Source of the DNA: Pseudomonas gingeri
GTDB lineage: Bacteria; Pseudomonadota; Gammaproteobacteria; Pseudomonadales; Pseudomonadaceae
Direction: 5' to 3'
Length of the DNA stretch: 64,000 nucleotides
Assembly (NCBI RefSeq): GCF_013385635.1
Contig: NZ_JACAPR010000044.1
Coordinates: 1-64,000 of the forward strand
This document shows positions 34,376-43,149 of the stretch, piece after piece. Under the pieces are notes generated by a model. That model did not search any database, was not told the origin of the DNA, and worked only from the letters and a program-made list of their open reading frames with translations. Both the position numbers and the translations under genes were made by a program. The stretch's first letter is position 1. Each line of letters starts with the position of its first letter.

Positions 34376-36748
34376 TCAGAAGTCATAGCGCCCGGTGACC
34401 CCCAGGGTCCGCGGCGTGCCGAGCAGCCCTTCATAACCGCCGTTGCCGCCGGTCCAGAGGGTGGTGTAGTAGGTCTTGTCGAACGCGTTCTTCAGCCACA
34501 GCGAGACATCCCACTGGCCCTGGTTGAAATCCCCGCGCAATCCGGTGGACAGGTTGACCACCGCATAGCTGGGAATCTGTCCGTAGGTCGAATCCTCGAC
34601 GGTGCCGACGGCCTTGGAGCGGAAGGCGTAGCTGGCAGTAACATACTCTTCCCAGCCGTTATCCAGGTTCCACTTGTACTCGCCGTTGGCATTGCCGATC
34701 CATTTCGACGCGCCGACCACCTGGTGCCCACTCAGGTCGCAGGAAGCGGGAGCGCCCGGTTGCAGGCTGACCTCTGGTGGGCACGGCGCATCCTTGTAGG
34801 ACAGGTAGCGGACATCATTGTAGGAGCCGTTGAGGTTGAGCGTCAGGCCGCGCAGGGGAATCACGGTGCTCTCGACTTCCAGCCCGCGTGAACGCACGGA
34901 GCCGGCATTGGTCAGGTACTGCACGCGGTTGTCGGCATCGTAGGCGTTGGTCTGGTAACCGTTGACCTGGGTCCAGAACAGGTTGGCATTGAGTTGCAGG
35001 CGCTTGTCCCACAGCGTGCTCTTGAAGCCCAGCTCGGCGTTGTTGGCACGCTCGGTGCCGATCAGCAGCGAATCGGCGCCCGCCGTCGGGGCCGAGCCCA
35101 CCGCGAGGTTCACGCCTCCGGATTTTTCCCCGTGGGACAAGGTGGCGTAACCCAGCAGGTCATCGCTGAAGCGATAGCTCAGGTTCAACAGGCCGGACGG
35201 GCTGGTGCTGTACTGGCTCAGGTTGCCGGAGTCATAGAGACCGGCACGACCGCGGCGGGCGGTGGCGGCGGCCCCCGTCACGGCAGCACCGCCGACCGGC
35301 GCGTCACGGGTCACCCAGGCGCTTTTTTCCTCGTAGCTGCCGCGCAGGCCGGCGGTGAAATCCAGGCGCTCGGTCAGGTGCCAGGTGCCCTGGGCAAAAA
35401 GCGCGAAACTGTCGGTATCGATATGCCCGTTGCCGATGCTGGTGACGTTGTTCAGCGCCCCGGTGGGAGTGCCGTTCCAGATGTCGGCCTGGGGGCCGTA
35501 GTAGCTGAAGCTCTTGTTATCGAGCTTCGAACCGAAGTAGTACGCGCCCAGCACATAGTCGAAGAAACCGCCCGTGGGCGATGCCAGGCGAAACTCCTGG
35601 GACCACTGTTTATCTTCCACCGAGACCCCGGCGTTATAGGCCGCCGGGACATTGAGGCCATCGTCGTTGCGCGGGGTGAAGTTCCACCAGCGATAGGCGC
35701 TGACGGAGGTCAGGGTGAAATCGTTGGGCAGGGTCCAGTTGGCCTCCAGGGAGCTGCCACCCTGGAATACCGTGACATGCTGCTGGCCGTCGAGATTCAC
35801 CTCGCGATGGGGGCCGTTGGCGAGGGTCGCCCCGGCGGCATTGGCCCGCGACTGGTAGAGGTTGACGCCATTGATGGTCGGACCGGTGCTGTACAGCACG
35901 CGGGTCCCGGCACTGGAGTCCTCTTCGTTGTAGTCGCCGATCCAGCGCAGGTTGAAGTTCTCGTTGGGCTTGTACAGCAGTTGGGCACGGAAGCCGTCGC
36001 GGGAGCCGCCGTTCAACTCGTGACCGTCGTATTCGTTCTTGATATCGCCGTCGCTGCGGGTGCGATAGGCCGACAGGCGACCGGCCAGCTGATCGTTGAG
36101 CGGGCCGGAAATCGTGCCCTTGCTCTGGAAGTAACCGTCCTCGCCGACCGAACTTTCGATACTGCGCTCCGGGGTGAAGCTCGGCGCCCGGGTGTTGATA
36201 TTGATCACCCCGGCGGTGGTGTTCTTGCCGAACAGCGTACCCTGGGGACCGCGCAGGACTTCCAGTTGCTCGATATCCATCAGGTCGAACACCGCCATGC
36301 CCGGACGCCCCAGGTAGACGTTGTCGATGTACAGCCCGACGCTGCCTTCCAGGCCGTCGCTGGCCGGGTTGTTGCCCAGCCCGCGAATCGACACGCTGGA
36401 CTGGCGCGCATGCATGTAGGCGACGTTGACGCTGGGCACCAGTTGCTGCAGATCCTGGATGCGATAGACCCGCTGGCTTTCCAGGGCCTGGCCGCCTATC
36501 ACGCTGATGGGCGTGGGCACGCTCTGGGAGCTTTCCTCGCGGCGCCGGGCGGTGACGGTCACGGTTTCCAGCCGGCCGCTGTCAGCCTTGGGCTTGCTGC
36601 TGGTGGCGACGGGAGCCGCCTCCACCGGGGTTTCGCTTTCGGCGGCATGGCCTAGCGACCAGCTGGCACTCCCCGCCAGCAACAGGGCCAGGGGCAAGCG
36701 CTTGAGCCGCCGCGAGGGGTGATGCACAGCAGGTTTGAACGAACTCAT
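34376..36748 (-). CDS. TonB-dependent outer-membrane receptor, probable organosulfur/sulfate-ester uptake
   Basis: A 790-residue receptor. Residues 1-35 are a signal peptide (RRLKRLPLALLLAGSASWSLGHA). A TonB box is near LETVTVTARR, then the plug (about 70-190, with QVLRGPQGTLFGKNTTAGVININT-type motif) and a 22-strand barrel ending in the aromatic residue of GVTGRYDF. It lies next to a LysR gene, tonB-exbBD and sulfatase genes, not siderophore genes. In P. putida S-313 a receptor of this class (SftP) with regulator SftR serves sulfate-ester use, so this may be sftP; I leave the symbol open. Its promoter carries ATAACTTTAAAGAATATACG on the minus strand. Confidence 0.87.
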   Translation of the reverse strand: MSSFKPAVHHPSRRLKRLPLALLLAGSASWSLGHAAESETPVEAAPVATSSKPKADSGRLETVTVTARRREESSQSVPTPISVIGGQALESQRVYRIQDLQQLVPSVNVAYMHARQSSVSIRGLGNNPASDGLEGSVGLYIDNVYLGRPGMAVFDLMDIEQLEVLRGPQGTLFGKNTTAGVININTRAPSFTPERSIESSVGEDGYFQSKGTISGPLNDQLAGRLSAYRTRSDGDIKNEYDGHELNGGSRDGFRAQLLYKPNENFNLRWIGDYNEEDSSAGTRVLYSTGPTINGVNLYQSRANAAGATLANGPHREVNLDGQQHVTVFQGGSSLEANWTLPNDFTLTSVSAYRWWNFTPRNDDGLNVPAAYNAGVSVEDKQWSQEFRLASPTGGFFDYVLGAYYFGSKLDNKSFSYYGPQADIWNGTPTGALNNVTSIGNGHIDTDSFALFAQGTWHLTERLDFTAGLRGSYEEKSAWVTRDAPVGGAAVTGAAATARRGRAGLYDSGNLSQYSTSPSGLLNLSYRFSDDLLGYATLSHGEKSGGVNLAVGSAPTAGADSLLIGTERANNAELGFKSTLWDKRLQLNANLFWTQVNGYQTNAYDADNRVQYLTNAGSVRSRGLEVESTVIPLRGLTLNLNGSYNDVRYLSYKDAPCPPEVSLQPGAPASCDLSGHQVVGASKWIGNANGEYKWNLDNGWEEYVTASYAFRSKAVGTVEDSTYGQIPSYAVVNLSTGLRGDFNQGQWDVSLWLKNAFDKTYYTTLWTGGNGGYEGLLGTPRTLGVTGRYDF

Positions 36749-36774
36749 GGGCGGCTCCTGGTCAAAAAATACAC

Positions 36775-36900
36775 AAGACGTATATTCTTTAAAGTTATTT
36801 ATTTATGTTTTTACAAAGATTTACTGCATAAGAGATTGCCTTTATAAGGAGTTGACCTAATGCATAGCCAATGCATTTCCCCGATATTTTTTATGTGAAA
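36775..36900. promoter_or_regulatory. divergent AT-rich promoter region, receptor/LysR
   Basis: The 153-base gap between the receptor and LysR genes is AT-rich. It holds CGTATATTCTTTAAAGTTAT (36779-36798), the reverse complement of an element at 42917, and the T-N11-A-like ATGCATAGCCAATGCAT (36859-36875) typical in shape of LysR sites. Confidence 0.45.
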
Positions 36901-36901
36901 A

Positions 36902-37849
36902 ATGCATATCGATCTGCGCCAACTTCGCCACTTCATCGCCCTCGCCGAGCAGCGCAGTTTTGTCGCCGCCGCGCTCGCGGTGAACCTGTCGCAGTCGGCG
37001 TTCAGTCGCAGCATCCAGGCGCTTGAACACAGTGCCGGCTGCCAGTTGGTGGATCGCGGACGCAAGGACCTGGCACCGACCAAACAGGGCCAGGTACTGC
37101 TCGAACATGCCCGGCGACTGGTCAGCGGGGCCCAGCAACTGGCCAATGAAATCAGCCAGTTCAACGGCCTCGAGGCCGGGGAGTTGCGCTTCGGTTGCGG
37201 GCCGGCGCCGGCCTCGGGACTGATCCCGCGGGCCATCGGGCATTTCATCGGGCGCTACCCGAAAGCCCGGGTGCAGTTCCAGGTGGATGACTGGCAGAGC
37301 CTGAGCAAGCGCCTGCTGAACGAGGAGTTCGAATTCTTTGTCGCCGACACCCGCAGCTTCGAAGCCAACCCGGATTACCTGACCCAACGCCTGCGCCCGC
37401 GCAAATGGCATTTCTGCTGCCGGGCCGGGCATCCGCTGGCGGCGCAAGCGAGCGTCACCGCCGAACAGTTGCTGAGCTATCCGCTGGCCTCGACGATTCG
37501 TCCGCCGAACCTGCGCAAGGTGATCGTCGACCTCAGCGGACGCCCGGACTTCACCCCGCAGGTGGAGTGCGAAAGTGCGTTCAGCCTGCTGGGCGTGGTG
37601 TTGCGTTCGGATGCCATCGGCATCTGCGGGGAGAACAGCGACGCTTGGGAATACGCCCGCGGCGAGCTGCGGCGGCTGAAGATCGAGGGGCTGGCGGACG
37701 ATCTGGAGGAGCTGTACACCCGCTACGGCATCGTCAGCCGGGCCGGGTATCGGCTGTCACCGCTGGCCGAGGCGATGATCGAGCAGATCAAGAGCGAGGA
37801 TGCGCTGGAAGTGGATGAGGTGTGCAACCTGGAACAGGTTGCCGTCTGA
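36902..37849 (+). CDS. LysR-family regulator beside TonB receptor
   Basis: A 315-residue LysR protein. The winged helix is DLRQLRHFIALAEQRSFVAAALAVNLSQSAFSRSIQALEH (about 4-43). The effector domain follows from about 95 (LRFGCGPAPASGLIPRAIGHFI). It is clearly a paralogue of the regulator at 40846, sharing GELRFGCGPAPA, FQVD-W, EFF-AD and GIVSR-G-RLSP. It is divergent from the receptor gene and is a candidate SftR-type regulator of sulfate-ester genes. The ribosome site is weak (GTGAAAA). A C-terminal extension of about 15 residues is unique to this copy. Confidence 0.85.
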   Translation: MHIDLRQLRHFIALAEQRSFVAAALAVNLSQSAFSRSIQALEHSAGCQLVDRGRKDLAPTKQGQVLLEHARRLVSGAQQLANEISQFNGLEAGELRFGCGPAPASGLIPRAIGHFIGRYPKARVQFQVDDWQSLSKRLLNEEFEFFVADTRSFEANPDYLTQRLRPRKWHFCCRAGHPLAAQASVTAEQLLSYPLASTIRPPNLRKVIVDLSGRPDFTPQVECESAFSLLGVVLRSDAIGICGENSDAWEYARGELRRLKIEGLADDLEELYTRYGIVSRAGYRLSPLAEAMIEQIKSEDALEVDEVCNLEQVAV

Positions 37850-37856
37850 ACCGGCC

Positions 37857-37927
37857 CTTTCGCGGGTAAGCCCGCTCCCACAGGGGGGCGAACACTGCGG
37901 GCATTGTGGGGGCTTGCCCGCGAAGAG
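37857..37927. repeat. REP pair
   Basis: CGCGGGTAAGCCCGCTCCCAC is followed by a facing GTGGGGGCTTGCCCGCGAAG. It lies between the LysR gene and the sulfatase-like gene; the remaining 120 bases hold the sulfatase leader. Confidence 0.8.
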
Positions 37928-38054
37928 GCCCTCGGCATCAGCACAAATCGCCCCCCATGCACACCATGCATCGAAAACAGTCGCCAAATGCGCTTGCCGA
38001 AAATCGCACCGGAACGCGAAATCCTCCCCCTGTCTTCCGCTGCGGTGAACCCTT

Positions 38055-39659
38055 ATGCCCCACGTGCGCAACGTGCTCTACATCATGTGCGACCAACTGC
38101 GTCGCGACTACCTGTCCTGCTACGGCCATCCCCATCTGCACACGCCGAACATCGACCGTCTGGCCGCCGCCGGCGTGCGCTTCAGCCGTGCCTATACCCA
38201 GGGCACCATCTGCGGGCCGTCGCGGATGTCGGCCTATACCGGGCGTTATGTCAGCAGCCACCAGGTGGCCTGGAACGCCGTGCCGCTGCCCCTGGAAGAG
38301 CTGACCATCGGCGACTACCTGCGGCCCCACGGCATCCGCACCGCCCTGGTCGGCAAGACCCACGCCACGCCCAATCTCGACGCCCTGCAGCGACTGGCCA
38401 TCGACCCCGACAGCGCCCAGGCCGAACCCCTGAACGAAGTCGGCTTCGAAACCTGGATGCGCCACGACGGCATCTACCCCGACAGCCCGTTGTTCGACGA
38501 CAAGCGCGAGTCGGCGCCCTATACCCATTACCTGCGCGCTCTCGGTTATGGCGGCAACAACCCCTGGCATGACTGGGCCAACGCCGCCGAAGGCAGCGAC
38601 GGCGAAATCCTCAGCGGCTGGAAAATGCGCCACGCCCATCTGCCCGCGCGCATCCCGCAGCAGCATTCGGAGACGGTGTACACCACCGACCGCGCCATCG
38701 AGTTCATCGACCAGCAGGGCGAGCAGCCGTGGTGCCTGCACCTGTCGTACATCAAGCCGCATTGGCCGTACCTCGCCCCCGCGCCGTACCACGCGCTCTA
38801 CAGCCGCGAGCAGGTGTTGCCGGCAGTGCGTGCACAACCTGGAACGGCCAGCGATCACCCGGTCTACAAGGCTTTCCGCGAGCACGAGGAAAGCCTGAAT
38901 TTCTCCCGGGACGAGGTGCGGCTGAATGTGGTGCCGACCTACATGGGCCTGATCAAGCAGGTGGATGATCAACTCGGGCGACTATTCGAGGTCCTCGAAA
39001 GCAGCGGGCGCTGGGATGACACCCTGATCGTGTTCACCAGCGACCACGGCGATTTTCTCGGCGACCATTTTCTCGGGGAAAAGGAGTTCCTGCTGGAGCC
39101 GGCGGTCGGTGTGCCATTGATCGTGCGCGACCCACGGGCGGCGGCGAACAGCACACGCGGCACGGTGGACGAACGCCTGGTGGAAACCATCGATGCGCTG
39201 CCGACCTTTCTCGACGCGCTGGGCCTGCCGACGGCGGAACATCGCCTGGAGGGTCGTTCGCTGGTGCCGTTGCTGCAGGGCGGGCAACCGGACTGGCGCC
39301 GCTATGCCATCGCCGAATACGACTACGCCTTCCAGGCCCCGGCCCGGGAGCGGCTGGGGCAGGCGATCGATCGTTGCCGGATGACCATGGTGCGCAGCGA
39401 ACGCTGGAAATACCTGGCGTATGACGGGTTCCGGCCGCAGTTGTTCGATCTGCAGAACGACCCGCAGGAACTGCATGACCTGGGAGCCGATCCGGCGTTC
39501 GCGGCGGTGCGTGAAGAGCACCTGGGTTATCTGCTCGACTGGCTGCGCGGCCTGAAGCGCCGGACCACTATCAGCCATGAGGAAATCGACCTGCGCGGAC
39601 AGCGCTTTCGTTATGGCGAGCCGGAGGTGGAAAAGGTGGTGCAGATCGGGGTGTGGTAA
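38055..39659 (+). CDS. sulfatase / phosphonate monoester hydrolase-like enzyme
   Basis: A 534-residue alkaline-phosphatase-superfamily hydrolase. The nucleophile motif is C53-G-P-S-R57 in TICGPSRMSAYTGR, so Cys53 should be oxidised to formylglycine. Metal ligands are D13 in IMCDQLRRDYLS and the SDHGDFLGDH motif (about 325-334). The layout FLGEKEFLLEPAVGVPLIVRDP and DYAFQAPARER resembles the phosphonate monoester hydrolase/arylsulfatase group of rhizobia and Burkholderia more than AtsA at 45574. Those relatives are promiscuous on phosphonate, phosphate and sulfate esters. No signal peptide is seen, so it is cytosolic. It follows the LysR gene by 205 bases; a sulfate-ester role is suggested by context. 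Confidence 0.84.
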   Translation: MPHVRNVLYIMCDQLRRDYLSCYGHPHLHTPNIDRLAAAGVRFSRAYTQGTICGPSRMSAYTGRYVSSHQVAWNAVPLPLEELTIGDYLRPHGIRTALVGKTHATPNLDALQRLAIDPDSAQAEPLNEVGFETWMRHDGIYPDSPLFDDKRESAPYTHYLRALGYGGNNPWHDWANAAEGSDGEILSGWKMRHAHLPARIPQQHSETVYTTDRAIEFIDQQGEQPWCLHLSYIKPHWPYLAPAPYHALYSREQVLPAVRAQPGTASDHPVYKAFREHEESLNFSRDEVRLNVVPTYMGLIKQVDDQLGRLFEVLESSGRWDDTLIVFTSDHGDFLGDHFLGEKEFLLEPAVGVPLIVRDPRAAANSTRGTVDERLVETIDALPTFLDALGLPTAEHRLEGRSLVPLLQGGQPDWRRYAIAEYDYAFQAPARERLGQAIDRCRMTMVRSERWKYLAYDGFRPQLFDLQNDPQELHDLGADPAFAAVREEHLGYLLDWLRGLKRRTTISHEEIDLRGQRFRYGEPEVEKVVQIGVW

Positions 39660-39706
39660 CCCCCTGAGGGCCGCCAGCCCAATATGCTCTCAAGCCAGCA
39701 GGGGGA

Positions 39707-39736
39707 TGTGGCGAGCGGGCTTGCCCGCTCGCCACC
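39707..39736. repeat. single REP hairpin
   Basis: GTGGCGAGCGGGC followed at once by GCCCGCTCGCCAC forms a tight palindrome between the convergent sulfatase and atsK genes and could end both transcripts. Confidence 0.8.
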
Positions 39737-39756
39737 TATCCTCGCCCGCGCCAAAC

Positions 39757-40662
39757 TCAAGCGCCCTTGAGCGTCTGGCTGCGCTGCCCCTGCACGCCCA
39801 CCGGCACTTCGCCCTTGAGCGTCACCCGCCGTACGATCCGCTCCTGGGTGCCATAGTCGTCCACCGCGTAATGCTGGGTCGAACGGTTGTCCCAGATCGC
39901 CACGTCGCCGCTCTGCCAACGCCAGCGCACGGTGTTTTCCAGGCGGGTCACATGGCTCTGCAACAGGTTGAACAGGTGCGCCGAATCCGCCAGCGAATAG
40001 CCCTTGATGCGTTTGACGAAGTGCCCCAGCAACAGGCTCTTCTCGCCGCTGACAGGGTGCACCCGCACCACCGGATGCTCGGTCTCGTACACCGTCGAAG
40101 TGAAGATCTGGCGATAGCGCTCAAGCTTTTCCGCCGAGACATTCGGCCGCGAGCCGGCATAGTCGTATTCGTTGCTGTGCACTGCCCAGAGCTTGTCCGC
40201 CAACTCGCGCAGTTCCGCCGGCAATTCCTCGTAGGCCGCCGCCGTATTCGCCCACACGGTGTCGCCACCGGAAGTCGGCGCCAGCACCGAGCGCAGGATC
40301 GAGGCCTTCGGATAGGCATCGACGAAGGTCACGTCGGTGTGCCAGGAATTGGCCCGCTGGCCTTGCGCACCATCCAGCTCCAGCAGGTAGCGCGTGCCAT
40401 CGCGCACCGGCACCGTCGGGTGCGCCACCGGCTCGCCGAGCAAGTGCGAAAAGGCTTCCTGGCTCTGGTCGTCGAGGTGGCTCTGGCCGCGAAAGAAAAT
40501 CACCTTGTACTGCACCAGCGCTTGCTGGATCGCCTCGATGAGGCCGGCCTCCAAGGCACCGGAAAGCTCAAGGCCGCGGATCTCGGCACCGATACGGCCG
40601 GCCACCGGATGAATATCCAGGGTGTGCACAGCGGGTTTTACAGCAAGTGCGGCATTGCTCAT
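39757..40662 (-). CDS. atsK: alkylsulfatase, Fe(II)/2-oxoglutarate-dependent dioxygenase AtsK
   Basis: A 301-residue TauD-family dioxygenase that cleaves alkyl sulfate esters to aldehyde and sulfate with 2-oxoglutarate. The iron ligands are H108 and D110 (SWHTDVTF) and H264 (STQHYAVDDYG); R275 and R279 lie where AtsK binds 2-oxoglutarate and sulfate. Length and numbering agree exactly with AtsK of P. putida as I recall it. The start MSNAALAVKP at 40662 removes a shadow extension. It is divergent from a LysR gene. In P. putida, atsK lies with atsR and sulfate-ester genes, as here. Confidence 0.9.
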   Translation of the reverse strand: MSNAALAVKPAVHTLDIHPVAGRIGAEIRGLELSGALEAGLIEAIQQALVQYKVIFFRGQSHLDDQSQEAFSHLLGEPVAHPTVPVRDGTRYLLELDGAQGQRANSWHTDVTFVDAYPKASILRSVLAPTSGGDTVWANTAAAYEELPAELRELADKLWAVHSNEYDYAGSRPNVSAEKLERYRQIFTSTVYETEHPVVRVHPVSGEKSLLLGHFVKRIKGYSLADSAHLFNLLQSHVTRLENTVRWRWQSGDVAIWDNRSTQHYAVDDYGTQERIVRRVTLKGEVPVGVQGQRSQTLKGA

Positions 40663-40845
40663 GGGGGAACCCTCGTCGGACTGCTTACGGTTTGAGCCGC
40701 AGCGAAACAACGCTCTATCTATATTCAATTTAGGTCTAATAGATAATAACATGCTTCGTTGACGGAATAAGAGCTTGCATTTAAAACCTCAAGCCTCACT
40801 CGTCGCAAATGCCTTCGAGCTATTTTTCGGATGCCGGGAAAGCAT
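40663..40845. promoter_or_regulatory. divergent promoter region atsK/LysR
   Basis: The centre (40714-40752) is AT-rich. It has TATATTCAATTTAGG at 40722-40736, giving CCTAAATTGAATATA on the minus strand, a weaker relative of the GAATAT-containing elements near other sulfur genes. GGGAA precedes the LysR ATG at 40846. Confidence 0.35.
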
Positions 40846-41766
40846 ATGGATCTTCGCCAACTGCGCTATTTCATCGCCCTCAACGAACACCGCAGTTTTG
40901 TCCGCGCGGCGGACGCCATGGGCATCACCCAGCCGGCCTTCAGTCGCAGCATCCAGGGGCTGGAACAGGAGTTCGGCTGCGTGCTGGTGGACCGTGGCAA
41001 CAAGGACCTGCGCCCGACACCGGAAGGCCAGGTGGTGCTGCAACACGCCCTGACCCTGGTCCAGGGCGCGGCGTTGCTGAACGCCGAAGTGACCCAGATG
41101 ACCAAGCTCGATGCCGGCGAACTGCGCTTCGGTTGCGGCCCGGCGCCGGCGGTGAAGCTGGTACCGGAAGCGGTGGCGCGGTTTATCGACGCCCACCCGA
41201 AAGTGCGTACCCGGTTCCAGGTGGATAACTGGGAAAAACTCAGCCGCAGCCTGAGCCGCGAGGAGATCGAATTCTTTATCGCCGACATCCGTCATTTCGA
41301 GGCCGACCCGAATTTCCAGACCCAGGCGCTGACACCCCGGCGCGGGGTGTTTTTCTGCCGCCCCGGACACCCGTTGCTGGCCAAGGACAGCCTGTCGACC
41401 AACGATATGTTCGACTATCCGCTGGCGACCACGCTGATCCCGCCGGGCATCCGCAAGCTGCTGGCGAACCTCAGCGGGCGCACGGATTTTTCGCCGAATA
41501 TCGAGACCGAGCATTTTCCGGCGCTGGTGAAGATCGTTCGCCAGTCCAATGCGATTGGCGTCGGAACCCACGAGGCGTTTGTCGAGGATGTGGCCCAGGG
41601 CTCGCTGGTGTTGCTGCACTGGCGCAACCTGCCGCAGAACATCGAGAGCATGAACGCCCGCTGCGGGATCGTCAGCCGCACCGGCTTCCGGCTGTCGCCG
41701 GCGGCGCGGGCGATGATCGAGACGCTGGTGGCGGTGGACAGCCAGGAAGATCGCGTCGCCGTTTAG
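40846..41766 (+). CDS. LysR-family regulator beside atsK
   Basis: A 306-residue LysR protein starting MDLRQLRYFIALNEHRSFVRAA. The helix-turn-helix continues to about residue 60, and the effector domain begins near LRFGCGPAPAVKLVPEAVARFI. It is a paralogue of the regulator at 36902, so the island has two related LysR proteins, one by the receptor and one by atsK. Either could be the SftR counterpart. An ATG five codons earlier (40831) lacks a ribosome site. It converges on atsR with a 35-base gap. Confidence 0.86.
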   Translation: MDLRQLRYFIALNEHRSFVRAADAMGITQPAFSRSIQGLEQEFGCVLVDRGNKDLRPTPEGQVVLQHALTLVQGAALLNAEVTQMTKLDAGELRFGCGPAPAVKLVPEAVARFIDAHPKVRTRFQVDNWEKLSRSLSREEIEFFIADIRHFEADPNFQTQALTPRRGVFFCRPGHPLLAKDSLSTNDMFDYPLATTLIPPGIRKLLANLSGRTDFSPNIETEHFPALVKIVRQSNAIGVGTHEAFVEDVAQGSLVLLHWRNLPQNIESMNARCGIVSRTGFRLSPAARAMIETLVAVDSQEDRVAV

Positions 41767-41801
41767 GACCTCTTCGCGGGCAAGCCCTCAGGCGCCACGG
41801 A

Positions 41802-42827
41802 TCACAACCCTGCCGCCGCCAGGTTCGGTGCCACCCAGTCGGTCACCTTGAACGGCTTGCGGATCAGCTTCTGCCGGACCGCCAGATCCACCGAATCCTG
41901 CAGTTTGCCAAGGAACACCGGGTCCAGTTGCGAAGGGAAAATCTCGCTGAGTTTCTCGTCCTTCAGGTCCTGCTGGAGAATCACCGGTGGATAACTGGCC
42001 AGTCCCGAGACCAGTTGGACATAGGCATCCTTGTTGCCATCCTCGGTCAGCCACTCCACGGCTTGCTGCTGGGCCTTGAGCAGCTTGTCGACCACATCCG
42101 GATGGGCATCGACAAACGCCCCGGAACCCACCAGCACACTCTGGATACTACCGGCCCCGCCCAGCGCCTTGGTGTTCACCGGCAATTCGGCCAGGCCCTT
42201 GGCCTGCAAGGCCGTCAGGTTCGAACTGCCCCACGACGCATCGATCTGCTTCGCCGCCAAGGCCGCCACCGCCGCGCTGAAATCCAGGTTGATGACCTTG
42301 AAGTCCTTCTCGCTCAGGCCCTGGCTGGCCAGCGCGGCATCGAAGGAGAGCTGGCTGGCGGTGCCACGGAATACCGCCACGCGCTTGTCCTTGAGGTCCT
42401 CCAGGGTCTTGATCCCCGAACCGGGCACCACGCCCAGGTACTGCTTGACGCCACGCGCCGACGCGCTCAGCAACCGCGTATCCAGCCCGTTCGACTTGCC
42501 GATGATCGCCGCCAGGTCGCCCAGGTAAGCGAAGTCCACCTGGCCGTTGGCGAAAGCTTCATTGATCACCGGGCCGGCACCCTTGAAGAAATTCCATTGC
42601 ACCTTGATGCCCTGGTCGGCAAAGGCCTTTTCGTAGATCTGCCGGCTGCGCAGCACATCCACCACACCGCCGCCACTGTGTTCGGTGCCGGCACTCAGGT
42701 CAGGCACGGCAATACGGATCTCCTTGATCTCGGCCGCCTCGCCCGACAGCGGCAGGTAGCCCAGCACGCCGGCCAGGGCGGTGGTGGCGAACAGGCGGGC
42801 AACGCTGCCCTTGAACAGGGTTTTCAT
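41802..42827 (-). CDS. atsR: sulfate-ester/sulfonate ABC substrate-binding protein AtsR
   Basis: A 341-residue periplasmic binding protein of the SsuA/NMT1 type. The signal peptide ends near SGEAA after ATTALAGVLGYLPL. Landmarks are IRIAVPDLSAGTEHSGGGVVDVLR, VNWNF-type KVQWNFFKGAGPVINEAFANGQVDFAYLGDLAAIIGKSNG, KRVAVFRGTASQLSF and ASWGSSNL. The start MKTLFKGSV at 42827 has AGGAG upstream. It is divergent from atsB. AtsR of P. putida binds sulfate esters for the AtsBC transporter, matching this context. Confidence 0.87.
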   Translation of the reverse strand: MKTLFKGSVARLFATTALAGVLGYLPLSGEAAEIKEIRIAVPDLSAGTEHSGGGVVDVLRSRQIYEKAFADQGIKVQWNFFKGAGPVINEAFANGQVDFAYLGDLAAIIGKSNGLDTRLLSASARGVKQYLGVVPGSGIKTLEDLKDKRVAVFRGTASQLSFDAALASQGLSEKDFKVINLDFSAAVAALAAKQIDASWGSSNLTALQAKGLAELPVNTKALGGAGSIQSVLVGSGAFVDAHPDVVDKLLKAQQQAVEWLTEDGNKDAYVQLVSGLASYPPVILQQDLKDEKLSEIFPSQLDPVFLGKLQDSVDLAVRQKLIRKPFKVTDWVAPNLAAAGL

Positions 42828-42884
42828 GGGGTGGTGCTCCTTTGCGACAGGCTTCGAGGCGCTGAAGGTAGGCACAGCCATGAC

Positions 42885-43080
42885 CAACAATAAAATACTA
42901 ATAATTCACATTTTAGTAACTTTAAAGAATATATACGCTGGAACAGGGCTCCCATCACGGTATGCATAACGCGCATCGAAAATATTCTTCGAATGCATTG
43001 GATGCTTGCCCTGCGCAGGCCTTAAATGGCCTTTCCTTATCTCCCAATAGAATCGATAAGATTTTTTATAGATCGAACAA
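42885..43080. promoter_or_regulatory. divergent AT-rich promoter region atsR/atsBCA
   Basis: The 322-base gap between atsR and atsB holds no gene. It carries TAACTTTAAAGAATATATACG (42917-42937), nearly identical to the element before the TonB receptor, and an AATATTCTTCGAA stretch near 42980 on the atsB side. A common activator of atsR and atsBCA is inferred. Confidence 0.45.
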
Positions 43081-43149
43081 GCATATTCAAACGAGCTCGT
43101 TCAAATCAGCGCCGTGCATCGCCCGGAACACCGACAACGGAGGTCTGCC

